Source: Chloracidobacterium sp. (lineage in GTDB: Bacteria; Acidobacteriota; Blastocatellia; Pyrinomonadales; Pyrinomonadaceae). Taken from it: DNA of 64,000 nt. Made by a program: the position numbers and the translations under genes. Numbering within the stretch: position 1 is the first letter of the stretch; every line of letters begins with the position of its first letter. The notes beneath the pieces are model-generated. The model worked only from the letters and a program-made list of their open reading frames with translations. It was not told where the DNA came from and made no database searches. This document shows, in pieces, positions 8,856-16,922 of this stretch. Location: NCBI GenBank assembly GCA_016716305.1, contig JADJWP010000002.1, forward strand, positions 671,001 to 735,000, given 5' to 3'.

Positions 8856-8890
8856 GACCAATTGAAAATAGTTTCCAATTTCAATTAGTC
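8856..8890 (-). promoter_or_regulatory. Candidate Fur-like operator upstream of feoA
   Basis: An inverted repeat has arms GACnAATTGAAA (8856-8867) and TTTCAATTnGTC (8879-8890), with a third half-site TTTCCAATT (8872-8880) in between. Inside it, TGAAAATAGTTTCCA (8863-8877) matches the 7-1-7 Fur pattern TGATAATnATTATCA at about 10 of 14 positions. Its location ahead of feoAB is what would be expected of an iron regulator site. Fur versus another metalloregulator cannot be decided here. Confidence 0.45.
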
Positions 8891-8923
8891 GAATAAGGCC
8901 GGACGACGATGTTCGATCGACCG

Positions 8924-10423
8924 CTACTGTGGTGGGGAAACTTTTGAAGATACAAGATCGAGCTGATAGGTACCGATGGTCATACGAAGGGGCAAGCGCC
9001 GTTCGTCCGTTCCAAGCCATATCTTTGGAGATAGCTGATCGATCGACTGAATACCCGTGGTCACCGAGATCTGTTGCCCGCTGATCTTTTCGCCCGCAAG
9101 CGTAATTACTTCGACCAATGACGGCCGCAAAGTAAATATTGAGGTTCGGTCGATCCAAAATACGGCGACACGCGTGTCATTTACCGGATTACTAAGGTCA
9201 CGGCTCGGCTTTAGATTGAAGGACCGCAAAGCGTATACAAGCGAAAGAAGACTGTGTGTGCCTACCGGAACTTCGATCCGTGTGGCGGAACCGAAATTCA
9301 CGGTGCTGGTACCCTGATCGAAAACGGCCGTATGATTCGCGGACGCCAATCCACCTGAAAACTTTACATCAATTCGCTGAGAGGCAAGTGTTTCCGGGTC
9401 GACTCGGGCAAATGCCTCGCCTCCGTTTCCAAATGCAGGGTTCGCCCCTATCAGGTTCGCCAATCTTGCTGTGATGAGCAGGCTGTCCGCGCCTTCGAAC
9501 TGATTCCGCTCCTCTGCACGCAGCACCAAGGTGCCAACCTCAATGCCGTTGGTTGAGATCTTAAACTCAAGCGTCTCACCGAGGACGAAAGCAAGATCTG
9601 TGGCAAGCGGCATATTCGGGGCGTAAGGACGAGGCGTCGGGCTGGGTTTGGGCGTTGCGACCGGACGCGGTGTCGCAGCCGGCACCGGCGTGGCTGTGGC
9701 CTGAACCACTGGAGCATCGTTGCTTATGCTGGCGATCGTCATTCTAAGTTGTCCCTTTTCGGTTTTGGATCGAAAAAGCACCGGAATACGTGCATCGTCG
9801 GACGAAATATTGATTCGCAAATCACGCAGACCAATCTCGGTAAAATACTCGCTTTGAACTGTGATAAGGCTCGTTTCGAATGTTCCTGCATCGGTCGTGA
9901 GCGTTTCAACCCCCGTCTGCTGATAAGAAACCGCATAGGTTCGGTCGCCTTCCTGCAGCATCATCGAACCGGTTCCAGGACCGCGACGAACAGCATAGAT
10001 CAACGTAGCGAGGTCGAAATTCGGCGTAGGGGTAAGCGAGAAATCCGCGAACGATTCTTTAGGAAGCCCGGTAGATAGGTCGGCGTGACGAATATAAAGC
10101 GGCAATCCACTGATCGGCGAAGCGAATACCGTTCGCGATCGATCAAGCGAATAAAACGCAGCACTCGCAAAGTCCAGAGTTCGAGCTCGAGTACGGATCT
10201 CGACCACATCGGCCGATCCGATCTTACCCGAGGATGCGACATACATCTCGGCGTACGCGACATTCGGGAATTTTTCAAGTGAGACCGTATAGGTGAGTCG
10301 TTCTCCGACACGAAATAAGCCCTCAGCTTGCCCATTCTGCGAATAGGCCATCAAGTTCAGCGCAACGAACATTGTGAGCAGTAGCCTCGCCGAAAAAAAC
10401 GTCTTTCGTCTTGATTGGGTCAT
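8924..10423 (-). CDS. Secreted protein with two DUF3108 domains
   Basis: 499 residues from the ATG at 10423, 13 bases after the pyrF stop. A longer TTG start would overlap pyrF. It has a signal peptide, then a first DUF3108-like domain (FRVGERLTYTVSLEKFPNV, RTRARTLDFASAAFYSLDR, YAVRRGPGTG). A Pro/Thr/Ala linker of repeated TPxP units follows, then a second copy (FVLGETLEFKISTNGIEVG, SLVYALRSFNL, VFWIDRTSIF). DUF3108 proteins are periplasmic or outer-membrane-associated beta proteins of unknown function. The internal duplication is the noteworthy feature. Confidence 0.75.
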   Translation of the reverse strand: MTQSRRKTFFSARLLLTMFVALNLMAYSQNGQAEGLFRVGERLTYTVSLEKFPNVAYAEMYVASSGKIGSADVVEIRTRARTLDFASAAFYSLDRSRTVFASPISGLPLYIRHADLSTGLPKESFADFSLTPTPNFDLATLIYAVRRGPGTGSMMLQEGDRTYAVSYQQTGVETLTTDAGTFETSLITVQSEYFTEIGLRDLRINISSDDARIPVLFRSKTEKGQLRMTIASISNDAPVVQATATPVPAATPRPVATPKPSPTPRPYAPNMPLATDLAFVLGETLEFKISTNGIEVGTLVLRAEERNQFEGADSLLITARLANLIGANPAFGNGGEAFARVDPETLASQRIDVKFSGGLASANHTAVFDQGTSTVNFGSATRIEVPVGTHSLLSLVYALRSFNLKPSRDLSNPVNDTRVAVFWIDRTSIFTLRPSLVEVITLAGEKISGQQISVTTGIQSIDQLSPKIWLGTDERRLPLRMTIGTYQLDLVSSKVSPPQ

Positions 10424-10436
10424 TGCGGTCGGTCGG

Positions 10437-11222
10437 CTAATTGCTTGTCTCGTCAAAATTCATTTCATTCAAAGCTAATTCGATCTCGGAAACGATGTTA
10501 GCAACTGCTGTTGAGCGGTTTTGGGCGCGAACGATCGGACGTCCGATCACAAGAAAATCGGCACCGGCCGCAAGGGCCGCTCCCGGTGTACTTACACGTG
10601 ATTGATCGTCAAAAGTTCCGGACGCGGGCCTTACGCCGGGCGTTACGATACAAAATTCCCGGTTCTCGACCGACCGTCTTATCATTTGAGCCTCTAAGGC
10701 CGAGGCGACCACACCGTCGAGTCCGCACTCGGCAGCCAAAACCGAGAGCCGTTTTACTTGCTCGTCCATCGAACGTTCAATTCCGGTCTCAACCAATGCG
10801 TCCGGTGCCATACTCGTCAATACCGTAACACCGATTATCAACGGCCGAACCAACCCCTCGCGCTCGCAGATATCACCGACTTCCCCGACCGACCTCCGCA
10901 TCATCTCAGATCCGCCAGCAGTATGCAGGTTGAACATCCAGACACCGCACCTGGCCGCCTCGACAGACGCTTTTGCGGCCGTATTCGGAATGTCGTGAAA
11001 CTTGAGGTCAAGAAAGATCCGGGAGCCGTCTTCGACAAACTCGCGGACGATCGAAGGGCCTTCCGCAGTGAAAAGCTGAAGGCCGATCTTAAACCCGCCG
11101 ACGCTGTTGCTTAATTCGCGGACGATCTCACGAGCCGCCTCGGCGGAATCGACATCGAGAGCGACGATAATGCGGCTCTTTGCGTCAAGCTGTTGGTGAT
11201 CGGGGCTTTGAATGGGTTTCAT
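10437..11222 (-). CDS. pyrF: Orotidine 5'-phosphate decarboxylase
   Basis: 261 residues. It shows the TIM-barrel landmarks of the family: IIVALDVDS (strand 1), VGGFKIGLQLF, the catalytic FLDLKFHDIPNT (Asp-x-Lys-x-x-Asp), and the phosphate-binding TPGVRP and FLVIGRPIV near the C-terminus. It makes UMP from OMP in pyrimidine synthesis. The N-terminus has about 15 residues before the first strand. No other pyr gene is nearby. Confidence 0.95.
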   Translation of the reverse strand: MKPIQSPDHQQLDAKSRIIVALDVDSAEAAREIVRELSNSVGGFKIGLQLFTAEGPSIVREFVEDGSRIFLDLKFHDIPNTAAKASVEAARCGVWMFNLHTAGGSEMMRRSVGEVGDICEREGLVRPLIIGVTVLTSMAPDALVETGIERSMDEQVKRLSVLAAECGLDGVVASALEAQMIRRSVENREFCIVTPGVRPASGTFDDQSRVSTPGAALAAGADFLVIGRPIVRAQNRSTAVANIVSEIELALNEMNFDETSN

Positions 11223-11250
11223 TCAGGATGAACATCGCGGATCGCCGCGC

Positions 11251-11541
11251 TCAATCGAGGTCAAGCGGATTTTTAAAGGGCTTACCGATGTCGGTATCTG
11301 CACGCTTCAGAGCTTCCTTGAATTTTTCTTCGAGCAATCGTTCGCGGTCCTTCATCGACGACATCTCTTGAGCAAACAACTGATCGCGAAGTTCTTTTTG
11401 TTTTGAAAGTTCACCCTTCAGATCTTCAAAGGAACCGGTTACCTTCTTTTTCTCTTCGTGTGCCAACATCGCACCTGTTTGCGCGTCGATCGTCAACGTC
11501 GATTCGCAGCAAGGACACAGGACTGTGAATTTCTCGCTCAT
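11251..11541 (-). CDS. Small Cys-pair / coiled-coil protein
   Basis: 96 residues. The N-terminus has a short zinc-ribbon-like element (VLCPCCESTLTIDAQTG, with Cys-Pro-Cys-Cys). A long, strongly charged helix follows (about 28-80, rich in Glu, Lys, Arg and Leu), consistent with a coiled coil. I do not recognise a named family. It lies between pyrF and a lipoprotein gene on the same strand. Confidence 0.6.
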   Translation of the reverse strand: MSEKFTVLCPCCESTLTIDAQTGAMLAHEEKKKVTGSFEDLKGELSKQKELRDQLFAQEMSSMKDRERLLEEKFKEALKRADTDIGKPFKNPLDLD

Positions 11542-11556
11542 TGTCCGAATTATACA

Positions 11557-12240
11557 CTATCGGGGCGGCCGACCGGGCAGGATACGTTCGCGGCGTTTCT
11601 TCTCGGGATTCTCGACTACTGGTCCGGGCGTCGGCGTTTTTGTCGGAATCGGCTGTAAGCCCGCCGCTTTGACAAAATCGTTGACCGATACACGCGAAAT
11701 ATCCGGAAAACGGTCGCCGGGGACATTTACCACCTTGTCACCAGCAACAAATATCTTTACCTCCGTTTTCTTTCCGTCATTTATCTTCTCGACCCTTTTG
11801 ATCTGTGGATGGCTCTTGAACAAACGTGTCTCTCGGGCGACGTCGGTCAGCGTCGACCAATATTCCGAATCGTCAGGTGCAGGCCTTGAAAGCGGTTTTG
11901 GCGTTCCCGCCGAGCCGTCCGGATTTGGGAGGCCGGTCGAATCCCGGTCGGCTCGAGTTTGCTTTTCCAATTGAGAATTGGCTATTGAGTTTGGCAAAGT
12001 CGCATTTGTATCCGCACCGTTCGGGATGTCGGTATCAGAAGGCCGATTAACCTCGTCTGGAGAAACATCGACGCGGGCCTGGCTGCCGTTCGCATTTGCA
12101 TTACCGCTGCTATTCGGCCCGTCGCTCGGCGAGCCACAACCCGTCAGCACCAGTACGATCATCAAAAAAGCTGCTAGGAACAATATACCGGCAGAAGGCA
12201 AACGACTTCCGATCAACTTGTGAGGGACAACTAGATTCAT
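11557..12240 (-). CDS. Predicted lipoprotein with low-complexity linker
   Basis: 227 residues from the ATG at 12240, which has AGGAA just upstream; an earlier in-frame start would add 26 unlikely residues. A signal peptide ends in the lipobox VLTGC. A long Asn/Ser/Asp/Pro-rich linker follows, then a C-terminal domain of about 90 residues (WSTLTDVARETRLFKSHPQI, KTEVKIFVAGDKVVNVPGDR) and a Pro/Arg tail. No family is recognised. It is probably anchored to a membrane and periplasmic. Confidence 0.6.
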   Translation of the reverse strand: MNLVVPHKLIGSRLPSAGILFLAAFLMIVLVLTGCGSPSDGPNSSGNANANGSQARVDVSPDEVNRPSDTDIPNGADTNATLPNSIANSQLEKQTRADRDSTGLPNPDGSAGTPKPLSRPAPDDSEYWSTLTDVARETRLFKSHPQIKRVEKINDGKKTEVKIFVAGDKVVNVPGDRFPDISRVSVNDFVKAAGLQPIPTKTPTPGPVVENPEKKRRERILPGRPPR

Positions 12241-12344
12241 TTCCTGACAATGATACCCAAAAACCAAGACTCGCGGAAGTCCGACATATGAAATGAGCAG
12301 CCGGTGAGGGCTGCCCATAACTCGAACCGAATCTGTGAATCGCC

Positions 12345-13766
12345 TTAAATATCATAATACATCGAATATTCAAGCGGGTGCGGCCGTAGTCGAAGCGGCG
12401 TGATCTCTTTTTCGCGCTTATATTTGATCCAACGCTCGATCATCGAGGTCGTGAACACGTCACCCTTTAGAAGAAAGTCGTGATCATTCTCGAGTGCGAT
12501 CAGCGCTTCATCCAGAGAACCTGGCAATGAAGGCACATTCGCCAGTTCTTCGGGTGGAAGATCATAGATATCCTTGTCGAGCGGTTCGCCGGGATCTATC
12601 CGATTTTGTATCCCATCAAGGCCAGCCATTAGCAAAGCCGCAAACGTGATATACGGATTGCAGCTTGGGTCCGGTGGACGGAACTCGAGTCGCTTGGCTT
12701 TCGGAGAAGGAGAGAACATCGGGATCCGCACGGCCGCAGATCGATTTCGAGCCGAATACGCCAGGTTTACTGGTGCTTCAAAGCCTGGAACCAAGCGTTT
12801 GTAGCTGTTAGTGGTCGGCGCGGCGAACGCGACAAGCGCCGGTGCATGCTTAAGCAGCCCGCCAATATAGAACTTCGCCATTTCAGACAATCCGGCATAT
12901 TGATCACCCGCAAAAAGCGGCACGCCGTCTTTCCACAATGACTGGTGGACGTGCATCCCTGATCCATTGTCGCCGTAAAGCGGTTTCGGCATGAAGGTCG
13001 CCGTTTTGCCGTGAACCGAGGCGGTGTTCTTGACCACATACTTGAAGAGCATGAGGTTGTCGGCAGTGTGCAGCAGATTTGAAAATTTGAAATCGATCTC
13101 GCATTGACCGGCCGTGGCTACTTCATGATGATGACATTCGACGTTGATACCTACTTCCGCAAGAATGCTTGACATCGTGTTGCGCAGGTCGACAAGCGTA
13201 TCCATCGGGGCGACCGGAACATAGCCTTCCTTCGGGCGGATATGATATCCGGAGTTCGGGTTAAGGTCACTACCGCGCCGGCGGGTGTTCCAATGTCCCT
13301 CTTCAGAATCAACGCTGAAGCCAGCAGACTGTTGCTCGTTGTGAAACGATACCTCATCAAAAACAAAGAACTCGGCCTCGGGCCCGACAAAGACGGTGTC
13401 GGCGATGCCGGTAAATTTGAGGTAACTTTCAGCTCTGACAGCGACCGACCGTGGATCGAGTCCGTAGCCTTCTTTTGTGATCGGCTCCATTACATTTGCG
13501 ATCAAGCATAACGTAGGTTCGTCGGTGAAAGGGTCCATCCAAAACCTTGATGCGTCCGGCACCAGGAGCATGTCCGATTCATTGATCGCGGCCCAGCCGC
13601 GGAGTGACGACGCGTCAAACCCAAAGCCGTCTTCAAATGAATCCTCGGTAAGATGCGCGATAGGAAACGTTAAATGGTGCCACGACCCTGGAAGATCAGT
13701 AAACCGGACTGAAACGAACTTTGCCTCCTGATCGGCGGCGTAGTGCAAAACATTCTTGGCGTTCAT
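12345..13766 (-). CDS. glnA: Glutamine synthetase, type I
   Basis: 473 residues, normal for GSI. The beta-grasp N-domain ([35 protein letters not shown]) is followed by the catalytic barrel: [26 protein letters not shown], the ATP/glutamate segment [17 protein letters not shown] (here [13 protein letters not shown]) and [10 protein letters not shown]. The C-terminal IYDLPPEE keeps the Tyr that GlnE adenylylates in the GSI-beta class. It makes glutamine from glutamate and ammonia. AAGGAG lies 5 bases before the ATG, and a candidate sigma-54 promoter lies about 92 bases upstream. Confidence 0.96.
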   Translation of the reverse strand: MNAKNVLHYAADQEAKFVSVRFTDLPGSWHHLTFPIAHLTEDSFEDGFGFDASSLRGWAAINESDMLLVPDASRFWMDPFTDEPTLCLIANVMEPITKEGYGLDPRSVAVRAESYLKFTGIADTVFVGPEAEFFVFDEVSFHNEQQSAGFSVDSEEGHWNTRRRGSDLNPNSGYHIRPKEGYVPVAPMDTLVDLRNTMSSILAEVGINVECHHHEVATAGQCEIDFKFSNLLHTADNLMLFKYVVKNTASVHGKTATFMPKPLYGDNGSGMHVHQSLWKDGVPLFAGDQYAGLSEMAKFYIGGLLKHAPALVAFAAPTTNSYKRLVPGFEAPVNLAYSARNRSAAVRIPMFSPSPKAKRLEFRPPDPSCNPYITFAALLMAGLDGIQNRIDPGEPLDKDIYDLPPEELANVPSLPGSLDEALIALENDHDFLLKGDVFTTSMIERWIKYKREKEITPLRLRPHPLEYSMYYDI

Positions 13767-13857
13767 GAATTCTCCTTAAACTTAAGTTATGGTAATAAAA
13801 TACGAAAGCTTCCCAAATTATCGGAAATTACTCCGTCCGCTGAAAACATTCCTCCGT

Positions 13858-13873
13858 AGCAACGTCTATGCCG
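13858..13873 (-). promoter_or_regulatory. Candidate sigma-54 promoter of glnA
   Basis: On the minus strand this reads CGGCATAGACGTTGCT. It has the invariant GG and GC dinucleotides exactly 10 bases apart and a perfect TTGCT -12 half; the -24 half matches TGGCAC at four of six positions. Transcription would start about 80 bases before the glnA ATG. glnA is a classic sigma-54 target, and an NtrC-family activator gene lies at 18998-20353. Confidence 0.45.
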
Positions 13874-14063
13874 GAATCACCACCGATATCTTTTTGACAG
13901 CTAATTGCTGAGAACACAGAGTGTATCTGACAACCGCCGTGTAACCTGGCAAGGTTATATATCTTACATATTTGTAGCTTGACGCTATCTTTCCGACATA
14001 ATCGTCATATTCAAGGTTTGATAAAAACTACTATTCCCGGGTGTGTTCGCCGAAGTGATAGTG

Positions 14064-14072
14064 TGCTAAAAT
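14064..14072 (+). promoter_or_regulatory. Candidate extended -10 promoter for M3 peptidase
   Basis: TGCTAAAAT combines TGn with TAAAAT (five of six matches to TATAAT), about 100 bases ahead of the peptidase ATG. No good -35 is seen, which is acceptable for extended -10 promoters. Confidence 0.3.
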
Positions 14073-14175
14073 CCAGTCACATTAGGTAAATGATCCAACT
14101 TTAGAACGAACGCAGCATCTTCGGGCCGCATCCCAATGCGTGACCATTTATATCGATATCCGGAGGAATTTCTCA

Positions 14176-16335
14176 ATGAAGTTAAAATCAGTAAGGCAAG
14201 CATCGCTAACGGCGTTCATGCTCGCCGCATTTACGGGGTTTGGTCTATATATGTCTTCAGAAACTATTTCAAGTGCGTCAACGTCTGAGAAAGAAAATAC
14301 GATCGAAAATCCACTGGTTGCAGAATGGTCAGGTCCGTTCGGCGGAGTTCCTGCTTTCGACAAAGTGAAGGTCGCGGATTTCAAACCCGCTCTCGAAGAA
14401 GCGATGGCAGAGCAGTTGGCCGAGATCGACAAGATCGCAAACAACAGCGAACCGCCGAATTTTGAGAACACGATCGCCGCGATGGAACGGGCGGGTTCAA
14501 AAATGGAGCGTGTTAGCACGATCTATTTTATCTGGAGCGGAAATATGAAGGACGCCGCTTTCGCAGCAGTTGAGCGTGAAATGGCTCCGAAATTTGCTGC
14601 GATGGGCGATAAGATCACTCAAAACGAAAATCTCTTCAAGCGGATAGAGGCCGTTTATAATTCACCGGAAAAACAGAAACTCACGTCTGAGCAGCAGAGG
14701 TTGGTATGGGTACGTTACACCAACTTTGTGCGAGCCGGCGCTCGTTTGAACTCGGAACAAAAAGCACGGCTTTCACAGATCAATCAGCAGTTGGCCAGTC
14801 TGTTTACCAAATTTGGCCAGAATCTATTAAAAGACGAAAACGAACAATACGTGCACCTTAGGTCTGAGTCCGAGCTTTCCGGAATGTCACAGTCATACAA
14901 GGATGCCGCAGCTTCGGCCGCCGCTTCGAAAAAGGTCGATGGTTGGATAGTTTCGAACACCCGGTCTTCGGTCGATCCGTTCCTAACCTATTCTGAGCGT
15001 AGAGACCTTAGGGAAAAGGTCTGGAAGATGTTCGTTAATCGTGGCGACGGCGGCGGTGCGACCGATAACAACGCGACGATCACCGAAATCCTCCAGCTTC
15101 GTGCTGAGCGGGCAAAAATGCTCGGCTATCAGACGCATGCCCATTGGCGGCTTGAAAATGCGATGGCCAAAACGCCCGAACGTGCAATGGAGCTCTTGGA
15201 AGCAGTATGGACACCCGCCGTCGAACGTGTAAAAGAAGAGGTCCGCGATATGCAGGCTTTGGCAGATAAAGAAGGCGCAAAAATAACGATCGAACCATGG
15301 GATTATCGCTACTACATGGAAAAGGTCCGAAAAGAGCGTTATGACCTGGACGCCAACGAGGTGAAACAGTATTTGCAGCTCGACAAGATCCGGGATGCAA
15401 TGTTTTTCGTTGCCGGCGAGCTCTTCAATTTCACCTTTTCGCCGGTAAAGAACGTTCCGGTCTTTCACCCGGATGTTACGGTTTGGGAAGTAAAGGACAA
15501 AACCTCTGGCAAACACGTCGGACTTTGGTATTTCGATCCGTACGCACGTGACGGAAAGCGATCCGGTGCATGGATGAACGCATACCGCAGCCAGGAGCGG
15601 ATGGATAAGCCGATAACTACGATAGTTTCGAACAACTCGAATTTCGTAAAGGGCAAACCTGGAGAACCTGTGCTTATCTCCTGGGATGACGCATCAACAA
15701 TGTTCCATGAGTTTGGACATGCACTGCACGGCCTTTCATCCGACGTTACTTACCCGACGTTGTCAGGAACCAACGTCGCGCGAGATTATGTGGAGTTTCC
15801 TTCTCAGTTGCTTGAGCATTGGCTTTCGACGCCGCAGGTGCTTCAGAAATACGCGGTTCACTACCAGACCGGCAAGCCGATACCCCAAAGCCTTGTCGAT
15901 AAGATCGAAAAGTCGGCGACGTTCAATCAGGGATTTGCAACGACCGAATACCTATCAAGCGCGTTGATCGACATGAAGCTTCACCTTGCAGGATCACAGT
16001 TGATCGACCCAGACAAGTTCGAACGCGAGACACTGGCATCGCTTGGGATGCCTCGTGAATTGGTAATGAGACATAGAACTCCGCAGTTTGCTCATGCCTT
16101 TGGCAGCGACGGCTATTCGGCGGGTTATTACAGCTACCTATGGTCCGATGTCATCACTGCGGATTCCTTCGGAGCATTTACCGAGGGCAAAGGGCCGTAT
16201 GATAAGGCAGTTGGCAAAAAGCTCGTAAAGAACATCTTTTCGGTCGGCAACACGATCGACCCGGCCGAGGCATACCGCAATTTTCGCGGCCGTGACCCAA
16301 AGGTGGAAGCACTGATGAAGAAACGCGGATTTTGA
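14176..16335 (+). CDS. dcp: Periplasmic M3-family peptidyl-dipeptidase (Dcp-like)
   Basis: 719 residues from the ATG at 14176, which has GGAGG 8 bases ahead and is followed by a signal peptide; an in-frame ATG 36 bases earlier lacks these. The catalytic zinc motif FHEFGHALHGL (about 508-518) and GTNVARDYVEFPSQLLEHW (third ligand Glu about 534) are diagnostic of family M3. The C-terminal AHAFGSDGYSAGYYSYLWSD motif is also typical. It is likely to trim dipeptides from peptides in the periplasm. It is transcribed alone and followed by a stem-loop. Confidence 0.9.
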   Translation: MKLKSVRQASLTAFMLAAFTGFGLYMSSETISSASTSEKENTIENPLVAEWSGPFGGVPAFDKVKVADFKPALEEAMAEQLAEIDKIANNSEPPNFENTIAAMERAGSKMERVSTIYFIWSGNMKDAAFAAVEREMAPKFAAMGDKITQNENLFKRIEAVYNSPEKQKLTSEQQRLVWVRYTNFVRAGARLNSEQKARLSQINQQLASLFTKFGQNLLKDENEQYVHLRSESELSGMSQSYKDAAASAAASKKVDGWIVSNTRSSVDPFLTYSERRDLREKVWKMFVNRGDGGGATDNNATITEILQLRAERAKMLGYQTHAHWRLENAMAKTPERAMELLEAVWTPAVERVKEEVRDMQALADKEGAKITIEPWDYRYYMEKVRKERYDLDANEVKQYLQLDKIRDAMFFVAGELFNFTFSPVKNVPVFHPDVTVWEVKDKTSGKHVGLWYFDPYARDGKRSGAWMNAYRSQERMDKPITTIVSNNSNFVKGKPGEPVLISWDDASTMFHEFGHALHGLSSDVTYPTLSGTNVARDYVEFPSQLLEHWLSTPQVLQKYAVHYQTGKPIPQSLVDKIEKSATFNQGFATTEYLSSALIDMKLHLAGSQLIDPDKFERETLASLGMPRELVMRHRTPQFAHAFGSDGYSAGYYSYLWSDVITADSFGAFTEGKGPYDKAVGKKLVKNIFSVGNTIDPAEAYRNFRGRDPKVEALMKKRGF

Positions 16336-16366
16336 TCACCACCCATCGCTAGGCCGTTGTCAATGG

Positions 16367-16392
16367 GATCCGTTCCGCTCGTGGGACGGATC
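16367..16392 (+). terminator. Stem-loop after the M3 peptidase
   Basis: A 10-bp stem (16367-16376 with 16383-16392, one G-U pair, loop GCTCGT) is followed by a T-rich but interrupted stretch. It is probably an intrinsic terminator. Confidence 0.5.
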
Positions 16393-16408
16393 TCACCTTT
16401 CCTTTACG

Positions 16409-16906
16409 ATGAAGTACCGAGTTCTTGAAGGACTACCGGTCTGGCAAGCTTCGCTCGAGATCGCTCTTCGTTTTTTTGCCTTCTCGGAAAAGGCCGATTT
16501 TCGCGGTGTGGGCGATCTCAAGAACCGACTGGAAAGGGCGTCGTTTCTATCTCAAATAACATCGCCGAGGGTTTTGAGCGCGGGACAACTACCGAGTTGA
16601 TCCACTTCCTGTACATTTCGCGTGGTTCCGCAGGCGAAACTCGATCGATGCTTCGGGTCTGCGAACGATCGGATCGATTCGCAAATTTCAGATCTGAGAT
16701 CTCAGATTTGATCGGACGCTCGACCAACATATCGAAGCAGCTTCATGGCTGGTTTGAATCACTCAAGAACATGGACATAAAAGGCGTCAAATTTTACACA
16801 AACAAGGAACGCGAACGCCGAGAGAGACCGCGAGTTCGAAGAATTTGACCGCGAAATGGCGAGATATAAGGCTGAACTCGAAGCTCGGCTTCGAGCTAAA
16901 GATTAA
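16409..16906 (+). pseudogene. Four-helix-bundle protein gene broken by two compensating frameshifts
   Basis: Three frames together give one protein of the small four-helix-bundle family (the 23S intervening-sequence-encoded type). The first part reads MKYRVLEGLPVWQASLEIAL to DLKNRLERA. The next part continues in the +1-shifted frame as VSISNNIAEGFERG, then ELIHFLYISRGSAGE, the family hallmark. After about 16830 the original frame reopens as DREFEEFDREMARYKAELEA to a TAA at 16904-16906. The data fit loss of one base near 16541 and of a GA in a GA tract near 16825. The total span is 166 codons. A sequencing error is the main alternative. Confidence 0.75.
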
Positions 16907-16922
16907 AACAAATGCTCGCGTG

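Larger units (their letters stand above)
13767..14175. other. Divergent intergenic region between glnA and the M3 peptidase
   Basis: 409 bases without a supported gene. It holds the glnA ribosome site, the candidate sigma-54 element (13858-13873, minus) and a candidate extended -10 for the peptidase (14064-14072, plus). No tRNA or small RNA is recognisable. Confidence 0.7.
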
